Notes under the pieces: model-generated
Told to the model about the DNA's origin: nothing
Databases searched by the model: none
Seen by the model: only the letters and a program-made list of their open reading frames with translations
Made by a program: the position numbers and the translations under genes
In this document: in pieces, positions 1 through 9,600 of the stretch
Layout of the letters: each line of letters begins with the position of its first letter
Position numbering within the stretch: position 1 is the first letter of the stretch
Source: Symbiodinium natans
Taxonomy: Eukaryota > Sar > Dinophyceae > Suessiales > Symbiodiniaceae
Direction: 5' to 3'
DNA length: 46,394 bases
Assembly: GCA_905221605.1 (NCBI GenBank)
Contig: CAJNDS010000110.1
Span: 180,001-226,394, forward strand

Positions 1-90
1 CAGGACAGAAGCAGTTGAGCCCTTGTGCATGAGCAACCATTCAGTAGCACTTTTGAGGCTTCTCGGCTTGTGTCCTCTCCTTAGGCAGCC

Positions 91-909
91 ATGAGCTTGC
101 CACCTCCTCAGGCCTTGTTTCAGCAGGGTATTGGCCGTGAGGACAGGCTGAAATGCAGCAGGCTGGGCTCAGAGCCTGAGATCTTCTGCAGTCAGTGTGA
201 GAAGACGGGGAGGAGGACTAAGGTCTTCCTGAGCAGGTTGCCTTTTCAGACAAGGTGCATTAAGTGTGGTGCAAGCTGGACGGCTGAGCAGATCTATGAG
301 TACCACGCGAAGATTATGCCCTTGGCTGAAGGCTTGCCTTGGAGGCAGTACCTGAGCCATGACTTCTCAGTGGCGCCTAAGCAAAGGAGTCAGGGCCACC
401 CTGCCTTGCAGCCCGGCTCAGACTCAGAGAGTGAGTCTGAGGACAAGGTCTTGGACGAAGCTAAGGAGACGCATGCTGGGAACGAGGCGAAGATGACTGA
501 GCTCCTTAAGCAGCTTGATGCCTCAGGCTATTCTGAGCACCAGAAGAGGGGCTACCTGAAGGAGGTTGAGGAGATTAAGAACACCTCTGAAAGAATTCAA
601 CACGACCTTGAGAAGAGGATCAGGGAGCTGCGAGGCCAGATTGAGCAGCTTCAGGAGCTGAGTTCTGATGTGAAGGCCTTTGTTGAAAGTGGCCCCATCA
701 GTGTGGCTGAGGAGAAAGGTGAGGAGCTGGCTGAGATCTGGCGGAAGAGGGCTGCTGCCTCATCCTCTAAGATTCCGGCTAAGGCCCCACCTCCGGTGCT
801 TCAGGACACTGGTGCTCAGGGCTCTTCTCAGACGTCTGGTTTGAGTGAAGAGGAGGAGAAGGTCCTGAGAGAGCTGCTTCAGAAAAAGCAAGCCTCGCAA
901 GCCTTTTAG
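91..909 (+). CDS. Zinc-ribbon plus coiled-coil protein, single exon, function unknown
   Basis: Complete 272-codon ORF from ATG at 91 to TAG at 907. Residues 33-36 (CSQC) and 56-59 (CIKC) form a CxxC-x19-CxxC pair, a typical zinc-ribbon spacing. An acidic serine stretch lies near 110-118 (SDSESESED). Residues about 135-195 are rich in E/K/L/Q with heptad character and should form a coiled coil. The tail has an Ala/Pro segment (about 221-236) and a last charged helix. A pyrimidine-rich CTCTCCTTAG|G ends six bases before the ATG, which looks like a cis- or trans-splice acceptor and supports this start. No known family is recognised; the architecture suggests a protein- or RNA-binding scaffold, which is inference. 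It is the only long uninterrupted gene in the left half of the window and has no telomeric repeats inside. Confidence 0.8.
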   Translation: MSLPPPQALFQQGIGREDRLKCSRLGSEPEIFCSQCEKTGRRTKVFLSRLPFQTRCIKCGASWTAEQIYEYHAKIMPLAEGLPWRQYLSHDFSVAPKQRSQGHPALQPGSDSESESEDKVLDEAKETHAGNEAKMTELLKQLDASGYSEHQKRGYLKEVEEIKNTSERIQHDLEKRIRELRGQIEQLQELSSDVKAFVESGPISVAEEKGEELAEIWRKRAAASSSKIPAKAPPPVLQDTGAQGSSQTSGLSEEEEKVLRELLQKKQASQAF

Positions 910-1300
910 GCACCAGTGACTGAGATCTTTCTCGGCCTCCGCTGAGTGAGCACTGTCAGCTGAGCGTTTTTTTAAAACCTGTGAGCCTGTGATCTCAGGA
1001 CCCCAAAAAAGTGCGAGTGAGTGAGCTCCTGTCTGCTAGCCAAAGCCTAAGCCTAAGCAAAGCTGCTTAAGTAATTATTCAGCCTCCCTAGTTAGTCTTG
1101 CCCATCTCAGGTCCAGTCACTGCTGAGTTGGGTGCGAAGCTGGCTCAGTTCAAGGAGGTGTCTCTGAGTTGCACCTTGAGTTTTGTTCGAGTGCCGTTGA
1201 GTTGCTTTGAGTTTTCGAAACACCAAGTAATTATCTGAGGCATCCCTCTTCTTCCTGAGCGTGGTGCTCCTTCAGTGCTACCATGCTCAGAACATCAAGG
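910..1300 (+). other. 3' flank of the zinc-ribbon gene, CTGAG-rich
   Basis: No credible ORF. Contains T- and A-runs (968-974, 1004-1009) and dense CTGAG/CTCAG pentamers like the coding part. Probably 3' UTR and spacer. Confidence 0.4.
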
Positions 1301-1310
1301 ACCCAGCCTA

Positions 1311-1505
1311 AACCCGAAACCCTAAACCCTAAACCATTCCCTTCCCCCCCAGCCCCCCCAAACCCTGACTGAACCCTAGCTAAACCCTGAAAAAATCCCT
1401 AAACTTTAAAACTAAACCCTAAACTAAACCCTATCCCTTCCCCCCCACCCTCCCCCTAAACCCGGATGTAACTCCAACTAAACCCTGAACCTGAAACCCG
1501 AAACC
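1311..1505. repeat. Degenerate CCCTAAA array
   Basis: First interstitial telomere-type block, C-rich strand on +, with many variants (CCCTGAA, CCCGAAA). A TTTAGGG remnant in the opposite orientation follows at about 1583-1615. Confidence 0.8.
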
Positions 1506-1525
1506 CGAATTAAGCCCCTTTGCAG

Positions 1526-1572
1526 GACTACAGGCTCAGTGTCATCTCAGACACGGGGGAGGCCCAGTTTTG
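1526..1572 (+). pseudogene. Decayed copy of the exon at 1681
   Basis: After TGCAG|G, the sequence resembles the exon at 1681-1730: both share ATCTCAGAC, GAGGCCCA and GACTGAGT in order. This copy meets TGA at its end where the other continues, so it looks like a duplicated, broken exon. Confidence 0.35.
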
Positions 1573-1680
1573 ACTGAGTTTCAGGGTTTACTTTGAGTGT
1601 TTAGGGTTTAAGGGGAGGGGAACTAAACCCTAAACCCGAACTACCCTAAAACCCTAAACTCTGAACCCTAAGCTTTTCAG

Positions 1681-1730
1681 GAGTACGAGTACATCTCAGA
1701 CTTCACGGATGAGGCCCATCTTCGACTGAG
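1681..1730 (+). CDS. Candidate internal exon (YEYISDFTDEAHLRL)
   Basis: Preceded by CTTTTCAG|G, open and acidic/aromatic. Stands just upstream of the stop-bearing exon at 1834 and may belong to the same small gene. No family recognised. Confidence 0.35.
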
Positions 1731-1734
1731 TACA

Positions 1735-1815
1735 ATATCATAATAGTTATATTAAGTAGTAGTAATATCTGTAATTATATCTATATACATGCAAACACAC
1801 ATATATGAATATGAA
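1735..1815. other. AT-rich low-complexity spacer
   Basis: TA-rich stretch with ATATAT runs between two candidate exons; probably intron interior. Confidence 0.4.
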
Positions 1816-1833
1816 TTCTCCAGAGCAGTTCAG

Positions 1834-1890
1834 GCTGAGATGATCAAGCTTGAGCTCTCTGAGATGATGCTCAAAGAAAGGATGCAGTAG
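1834..1890 (+). CDS. Candidate terminal exon (IKLELSEMMLKERMQ, stop)
   Basis: Follows TTCAG|G and runs 18 codons to TAG at 1888. Helical, Leu/Met/Glu-rich composition. Shares the CTGAG-rich base usage of the gene at 91. Confidence 0.4.
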   Translation, partial: AEMIKLELSEMMLKERMQ

Positions 1891-2010
1891 GCCTGACTAA
1901 GCACCTCAGAGTTTTTGCTTGCTTTGCAGTCTGAGTCACAGCAGTGTTTCCTCTTGAGCGCTGCTGCTGAGCAGAACTAATGATAGAGGGCAGCAGAACA
2001 AAGGTAAAGG

Positions 2011-2568
2011 ACTGAGCCCTGGGCCCCGGAAGACTTGTATTATAGCGGGCCCCCAAACAAAGGCGTCAAACTATGTCCGGAGGCCTCCATAAGCTACCCC
2101 CTTTCCAGATATGATTCGCCTGTGGAATCATATAGTATTAAATAAGGAGTTAATAAAAAAACGCACCCTGAAAAAAGAAGAATTTCGGAGACCCTGGAAA
2201 GGTCGAGGCTTCAGGCTTCAAGTATCTCTCCTTCTCGAGAAAGCTTATGCCTTCCTGCAAACCGACAGACTGAGCCCCGGCCCCGGGAAGATTTGTATTA
2301 TAGAGGGCCCCCAAACAAAGGTATTAAACTATGTCCGGAGGCCTCCGTAAGCTACCCCCTTTCCAGATATGATTCGCCTATGGAATCATATAGTCTTAAG
2401 TAAAGACAACGCGCCCTGAAAAAAGAAGAATTTCGGAGATCCTGGAAAGGTCGAGGCTTCAGGCCGCAAGTATCTCCCCTTCTCGAGAAAGCTTACGCCT
2501 TCCTGAAAACCGAAGGACTGCGCATCGGGCCCTGGAAGATTTGTATTATAGCGGGCCCCCAAACAAAG
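2011..2568. repeat. Tandem repeat of about 250 bp, 2.2 copies
   Basis: Copies start near 2011, 2269 and 2517, each beginning ACTGAGCCC or a variant and containing TTGTATTATAG and CCCCCAAACAAAG. Units 1 and 2 carry the hairpin ATATGATT-(9)-AATCATAT. A diverged fragment (ATTATAGTG, AAACAAAGGC) lies at 2688-2728. Open frames here on both strands are repeat artefacts. Confidence 0.8.
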
Positions 2569-2790
2569 CTGCTGAGGCAAGTCAAAGCTTTCATGAAGTT
2601 GCTGAGAAGCAGGCTCAGCCAAGCTACATAGTGCCCTGAGCAAGCAGGATGTGGAAAGAAATGAGCTCTTAAAAAAGAAACAGTCACGGCCCGAACACTT
2701 TTCATTATAGTGTACCTCCAAAACAAAGGCCAAAATCCTGAATCGCCGAAAAAAATCCGGCTATTCCCTAGATTATTGCGGGTGCAACAT

Positions 2791-2893
2791 TAGGGTTTAG
2801 GGTTTAGGGTTGAGGGTTGAGGGATTTCGGTTGGGATGTTCCCCCTTACTCGGGCTTCGGGGTTCAGGGTTTAGGCTAGGGTTTAGGGTTATA
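2791..2893. repeat. TTTAGGG array, degenerate
   Basis: GGGTTTAGGGTTTAGGG followed by TTGAGGG and TTCAGGG variants, G-rich strand on +. Confidence 0.8.
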
Positions 2894-3138
2894 GATTCCA
2901 TAAATGACTGCTCGTGTAGGGAACATCCCAAGATTTCGACTACTAAGGCTTTCAGGGTTCAGCGCTTGGAGTTGGAGGCTTAGAATAGGGATTCTGGGGG
3001 TGGGTAGGGCTGAAAGCTTTGGTTTCATTGGGGCTCAGGGAAGTTCGAATCCTTGTGCTGGCTGTGCGAGTTCGAGGGTTATAGGTACATGGGCGGGCTG
3101 ATAGGGGGGGGGGGGGGGTGTGGGCAGGGGTGCGGGGT

Positions 3139-3248
3139 CATGTTATCTTCTGAGTGTTCAGGTGCACCCTCACTCTCTGAGCCCTGCCCCGGCCATGTTA
3201 TCTTCTGAGTGTTCAGGTGCACCCTCACTCTCTGAGCCCTGCCCCGGC
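3139..3248. repeat. 55-bp direct repeat, two near-identical copies
   Basis: Units at 3139-3193 and 3194-3248 (GTTATCTTCTGAGTGTTCAG to GCCCCGGC). A G-homopolymer tract lies just upstream. Confidence 0.85.
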
Positions 3249-3250
3249 CA

Positions 3251-3280
3251 CTGTCTCCAGAAGGTTTGCGAAAGAGCAAG
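3251..3280 (+). CDS. Candidate exon 3' end with GTGAGA donor
   Basis: Reads LSPEGLRKSK and stops at AAG|GTGAGA, a good canonical donor. The 5' boundary is not clear. Confidence 0.25.
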
Positions 3281-3627
3281 GTGAGATTATTTTGCAAGGT
3301 TCGAAATGTTCTTTGCTTTTGTGAGAGGTGTTTCTAAACATTAGCAAACCGTAGTTTTTGGTTGGCGAAAAGCCCATAAGCTATAACATTGGGGTTGTGA
3401 AGCTTCAGGGTTTCATGGTTTTAGGAACTTTGTGAAGCACACCGAAGCCAGAATACAGCCTGAAGCCGCTAAAGCCCCCTTTTTCAATTCGTGCTTGGGT
3501 TGCCTTGTAAGCCCCTCTAAACTTTTAAACCCAAAAGGGTACCCTGTTCTATTCCTAGGTTCCTCTTGGGTCTGGTGAACCACCCGAAGCCCTAGACCTA
3601 AACCCCTAGCCCACAAAACCTACAAAG

Positions 3628-3690
3628 GTCGGCGTGCCGCTTCACGTCTTTGTGAAACCTGGCGAGGCCAGGGGGGGCAGATCAGATGAG
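3628..3690 (+). CDS. Candidate exon (VGVPLHVFVKPGEARGG)
   Basis: Open for about 21 codons after ACAAAG|G and leaving at GATGAG|GTCTTT, then a TTTAGGG array. Possibly the upstream end of the SPRY gene. Confidence 0.4.
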
Positions 3691-6600
3691 GTCTTTGGTT
3701 TAGGGTTTAGGGTTTAGGAATTAGGGTTGAGGGTTAAGGTTTAGAGTTTGGGGTTTCGGGTTCTGGGTTCTGAGTTGAGGGTTTGCTCGGGCTTCGGACT
3801 AAGTCCCACACGAAACTTTATAAAGCAGCCAACTTGGTCAAAGGTTGCAGGATGTTACCCCTAAATCCTATGGCCCTAAACCCTCAACCCTAAACCCTGT
3901 AACCCTATAACCCCAAACCCTATATCCCTCTAACCCTGGACCCTAGACCCTTTCCCTGAAAGCAGTGGTTTCTGCGCCGGCCCCGGGCTTCGTCCGTGTC
4001 GGGGGTTACGGGTTTCGGTGCAGGGGTTTGGGGGTTTAGGGGTGTAGGGGGTTTCGGGGTTTAGAGGATTGGGTATTGGGGTTGAGGGGATTTAGAATGT
4101 TCGGGGGTTTCGGGGTTTAGGGTTTGCGGTTTGTTGGGTTTAGGAGGTTTCCTTTTGGGGTTTCAGGGGGTTTGGGGGTTAGGCCAGAGGGGCAAGTCAA
4201 AGACCCTACCTGAAGAACACGCAACGATTTGGTGGGTTTAATAAAGCAAGAGCCGCTCTTAGCTCTTTTTTAAGGTGCGCAAGCTAGACCCAAACCCTAA
4301 GCCCTAAACCCTCAACCCTGAACCTAAACCGGACGTTGACTTCTAGACCTCTACCCCCAAAGCTTCGAGACCCCTGTTAGTTCCTAAGCGCCCGCCCAAA
4401 GCCTGGGTCCCAAGTTCTCGCCCAAACAGCTTTGCACCCCTCATTCCAGACTCCTTTTGAAAGGGTTTAGGATTTAGGGTTAGGGGTGGGTTTAGGATTC
4501 TATCTTATGTATTATACAAGGTCACCCGAAGCCCGACCTTAACCTGAAACCTTAAACCGCAGGTGTCGGCCTTCGCAGTGGAAGTCGTGAAGGGGCTTGT
4601 CACTGGGCGCGGATTCAGAGTTGAGGGCTTATAGGGTTTCGTAGATGGGTTTGTGGGAGGCTTACAGCCCTGCCCGAGACTCAGGGTTTGGGTTTTAGGG
4701 TTTAATCCGTGCTTCTGATTAGGTGCCCCCCCCCCTCCACCCGGGAATAATCGAACAGGTGTTATTATTTTCTGGCCGATTTTTTGGGGGTGGCGGGTGG
4801 GGTGCCAGCAGCAGGTCATGAGGAGGAGGAGGAGGAGGAGGAGGAGGAGGAGTAGTAGTAGTAGTAATAGTAGGAGTAGTAGTAGGAGTAGTAGTAGTAG
4901 TAGTAGTAGTAAGTAGTTGGTTGTAAGCTTATGTTTTGAGCTTCCCCCCCAACAGTTTCTTTAATTCTCGGGTGTTTTATTATTCCCTTCCTGCAATTTT
5001 GTGTTTCCTTTAATTCTCTGGGTTTTTTTAATTCAATTTCTTCCTGCAGAGATTGCAGCTTCGCAGTTCGCAGAGAGCAGAGCCCGCTTTTTTGCAGTTT
5101 CACCGCAGCGCAGAGACTTTCTCGGCAAAGACTGTAGCTTCACATGTTTCTTAGCCTTCTGCCAGCCTCTTAATTATTTAACTTATTTTGTGTTGTGATT
5201 ATTTTGTTTTCCTCAATTCCCAGGTGGTTTATTATTCGCTGTAACTTTCACAGTAATATTTCCTTTCCTGGGATCCCAAATGTTCCTCAAATCTCGGGTG
5301 TTGTATTATTCCCTGTAACTTTCACAGTACATTTTCTTCGCTGGGTGCCCAAGTTTTCCTCAATTCCCAGGAGTTTCAATTATTCCCTGTAACCTCCGGC
5401 ATTTCTAATTTTTGTGGGTCGCCGATTTTGTTTTTTTAAATCACGGAGGTTTGTTTGGGCATTTTGGGACTTTTGGCCCCTGTAATGGAAAGTAGTCTTC
5501 CTGGAGGGTTCGGGCCAAAATTTTTTTGTAATGTCCATGGTTTTATGAATCAGATCCTCGGATTAGGCTGTCTCGATTGAGGGCGCCGATGCTTTTTGCA
5601 CTCGGCACGCGTGCTCGGTTGAGCGCGGTTGGGCGCCCCCGCTTGCAGCCACCCTCGCCTGACCTTTGGGTTTAGGGTTTAGCGTTTAGGGTTTAGGGTT
5701 TAGGGTTTAGGGTTGAAAATTATTATTGTTGACACTGGCGCCCGAGCATCCTTGTGAAGCACCTTCTGGAAGACTTCGCTTTTTGAAGAGCTGAATAAAA
5801 CCTAAACCCTAAACCCTAAACCGTAACCCTAAACCCTAAACCCTAAGTCCCTCAAACTCGGAGTCATTGAGGGACGCGCCGCTTTGCCCAGGTTTGGGGT
5901 GTCTTATTCTAGAAGCCGACCCTGCCGGGACCCCCACGCAGCCCCCCTGCTCGACTTCCCGGGCTCACTCAGTTTGGGTTTAGGGTTTGTCCATGGGCTG
6001 TAGAGCCTCAACTGCGCGGCTCCTTTTTCGGCATACAGCTTTCTGTAGAGAGGGTCTGTGGCAGACCTTCCCCCTGGTCTTAGTAGAGAATGAGGGAATT
6101 AGGACCCCATATACCTTTGAAGGGATTATATAGGGTACCTCAGTCCCTCATGCTGTACGAAAATCCAGCCAGATTTCAAGGAACAAGGAGCCAGGGTTGA
6201 GGCCAACTTGCTTACCTAAACCCCAACAGTTGCTCTTGACCCTGGCGAAGCCCTACAGCCTACACACCTAGGCTCCGGAGATGTCTCAAGCCCATGTGAA
6301 TCTGAATTTCTAGACTCTGAACCTTACGCCTTGGCTGAGTGAGGTTCGTCTTGGCTGGGCGGCGGCGGATGCGGCCATGGCCCTGACCGGAAGATTTACT
6401 TGAGGCCCTAAACCCCGAACCTTAAACCCTAAACCCTTGGCTCGAGTCGTGAATGGGCGAAGGGGCTGTACTTGTGTTTAGATCTGGGCCCCTCATGGCA
6501 ACAGTGCCTGACAGGAAGCTAGACCCTAGACCTTACCATTGAACTTTCTTGGGCCAGAGAGCCGAAAGATGTACAGGGGGGGCCATTGTTGCTGTGTAGC

Positions 6601-9600
6601 AGGAAAAGAGAGATGGGGACAGACGGAGCTGCGGTTGATAGGGTCTAGGGTATGGACGGCTTTGTATTTTGGGCTCCGAGTCCATGCTGCGAGGTCGACG
6701 GCGGCGCCTTTTTCTCACCGGGAGGTTTGGCAGCCCCTAAAGCCTTTTGAAAACCCCTAAAACCCCTAAACCCCAGCCCCTAAGCCCTGAACTCCGGCTG
6801 GTTCTTCGTCACCTTCCAGGTAAATCCACCACAGGCTTCACCATGATTCCTTCGCATGCCCTGCCCAAAACCCTACTCTTTGTCAGAAATATCGATTTTT
6901 AATATTATCCCAACCATGAACTAGTACCAAAACCCTAAACCCTAAACCCTAAACCCTGAACCCTAAGGTTCCCTAAAGCAAACCGAGGCCGTCGGCGAAC
7001 TTGGCTCGAGCTCGGGTGGCTTCGGCTTCGGCGGCACTGGCAAGAAGGCCCCCTTTTTTTGCGCAGTGAAGGGTAGTAAGGGTTGAGGGTTTAAGGTTTA
7101 GGGTTTAGGGTGTGGGTTTACCCCCTAAAGCCTGGATTCTACACCCTAAGCCCCCAACCCCCAAAGCAGTTAAAGGGTTGAATAAGCAGTTCAAGGGTTT
7201 AAGGGGTTAGAAGGGTTTAAAGGCTTCGAAGGGCTTATAGAAACTCCAAGGGCTTAAAGGGTTTCGGGAGATTTTTTGAACATCGAATCTGGTTTGGGTT
7301 CCCAAGGCCAGTATGGTCTAGGGTTTGGGTTTTGGGGTTGAGGGGTCTAGGTTTAGGGTTTCGGGCTCTGGCTTCAGAACCCTGAGAGGGGTTTTGGGGT
7401 TGAGGGGTCTAGGTTTAGGGCTTCGGGCTCTGGCTTCAGAACCCTGAGAGGGGCCAGTTCCCCACGAAGCAAACAGTCGCCCCAGAAACCTTGCTTTCGG
7501 AGCCTGGAAACTACATGGTTGAGGGTTTAGGGTTTTGGGTGTAGGGTGTTGCGGTGGGGGGAATGTAAGGGTGGAAAGTCTAGTTGGTTTAGGAAGGGCG
7601 GTAAGAGTGCTGTATCGTCCGAGAGGTTGTTGTGCAGTTCCCTCAGCGAACGGCACCAAGTATGTTAGGTACTATCAAGCAGCACCTATCGACCTTTTTG
7701 AGTTCGGGAGTAAGTTGGATGAAGTTGCAGGTCGAGTACATAGTATATTCGGTCTTCAGATATAAAGAGCTCGGGGTTTAGGATATCATATGTATATATA
7801 TATATATGTATACTTAGATGGATACCCCCCCCCCCCCCACATTCCTAAAACCCAAATGCTCATGAACTCTAAACTCCGAATCAAGTAAACCCGAAACCAC
7901 CACTAAACCCTAAACCCCTAAGCCCAGCACTCCCCAGACCCTCGGGAAAGGAGTGTTGTGAGGTGGAGTTCTCGATGCACCTTTACATCTTCAAGGTTTC
8001 AAGTTGTGGTCGGGGCCGGGAAGCCCTAAATAAACCCCAAACCCTAAACCCTAAACCCCAAACCCTAAACCCCAAACCCTAAACCCTAAACCCTAAATCC
8101 TAAACCCTAAACCCGGATGGATGTCGAAAGCCAGGTTTCTGGTGGGCTCTTTGAGCCGTATGGGGAGAGCTTCGGCGCAGGGGACACGATCCACTGTGAG
8201 GCCGCGCCTTGGTTCGGGGTTTTGTGGTTATACCCTCCAGGGTTTAGGGTTTAGGGTTTAGGGTTTAGGGTTTAGGGTTTAGGGTTTAGGGTTTAGGGTT
8301 TAGGGCTCAGGGCTCAGGGCTCAGGGTTCAGGGCTCAATCTCCCGGAGTTGCCTAGACAAAGCCAAGCCGTTTCAAGAAGAGGCCCCTTCAACCCTTGCA
8401 TCTGCGTACACTAATAATCACTAATGCCGACAAAGATGACTCCCAGCCACCAAGGAGTTGCCACCCCTAAACCCTAAAAACCCTGAAACCCTAAACCCTA
8501 AACCCTGAAACCCTAAACCCTAAACCCTAAAAACCCTAAACCCTCTCAGCTGAGAGCCTGGCAAGTCTCTAGTCACAAACGCCCGGTCTGGAGCCAGGCT
8601 GAGCGTGAGGACGGCGTGTGCGGCCGACTGCATTTCGTAGGAAGGATATCTGAAAAGGGAACCCTTCTTAACCCGATTCGGGCTTTCTTAAACAGGGACC
8701 TTATTCAGAGGGTCTTTCTTGTCAAGGGTCCCCTAATCCTATCCCCTAGCTTTGCACTCGGCTTGGGGTTTTATAGGGTTTAGGGTCTAGGGTTCAGGTT
8801 CAGGAATTAGGGTTGGGGTTTTATAGGGTTTGGGGTTTTGGGAGTCTTGGAGAGAAGTGTCCATCTGTCAGCGTGCTGCCGTCGACCTCAGTCCACGCTT
8901 CAAAAAGGGTTTGGGGTTTAGGGTTTAGGGTTTAGAGTTTTTAGGGCTTATAGGGCTTATAATTCGGTCTGCTAGGGCATCTTGCTTTGATGGCTTGCCG
9001 CTGTGGCCTCTCCTCGTGGCTCCTGTGAACAAGCCGGAGCATCTTGTACCAACAATCCTTAACGGGGATTACGTATAGTAATTCCCCCCTACTACCATCC
9101 CGTTTAAGGGCTGTTAGAATAAGGGGGAACATCCCAGCCGGAGCATGAAGTGGGGGGGAGGGGTGTGGGACCCTCCATTCTGAACCCTACAACCCTACAA
9201 CCCAAAAGCCCTAAACCCTAAACCCCAACGGCTTGTGGGAGATGCCAGGTTGCGCATCGGCTTTGCCAAGAACGCAGAGCCCTTGGGCGTTGCCTTCGAG
9301 GTCAAAGACACCTTCGGAGAGGAGCAGACGGCTTGGCTTTCTGGGTTTAGGGTTTAGGGGTTTAAGGTTCAGGGCTTAGGGTTTACGGTGCAGGCTTTGG
9401 GGTTTGGGGTTCAGGGTTCAGGGTTTAGGGTTCAAGGTTTAGGGTTTAGGGTTCAGGGTTTAAGGTTCAGCTTGCAGGGTTTTCGGTTTAGGGTTTAGGG
9501 TTCGGGTGTAAGGTTTAGGGGCTCCCAGCCGCATGCCCAAAACCCAAAGCCCTTTGAGCCTCAACCCTAAACCCTACATACCTTAAATCCCCCTAATTAG

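Noticed and set aside
2386-2733. 115-codon minus-strand ORF
   Set aside because: Covers parts of the 250-bp tandem repeat; the same peptides recur in each unit.
3035-3065. tRNA-like B box (AAGTTCGAATCC)
   Set aside because: Stem pairing does not fit a T arm and no matching A box or acceptor stem lies upstream.
4816-5103. Minus-strand Tyr/Ser-repeat ORF
   Set aside because: Trinucleotide microsatellite artefact.
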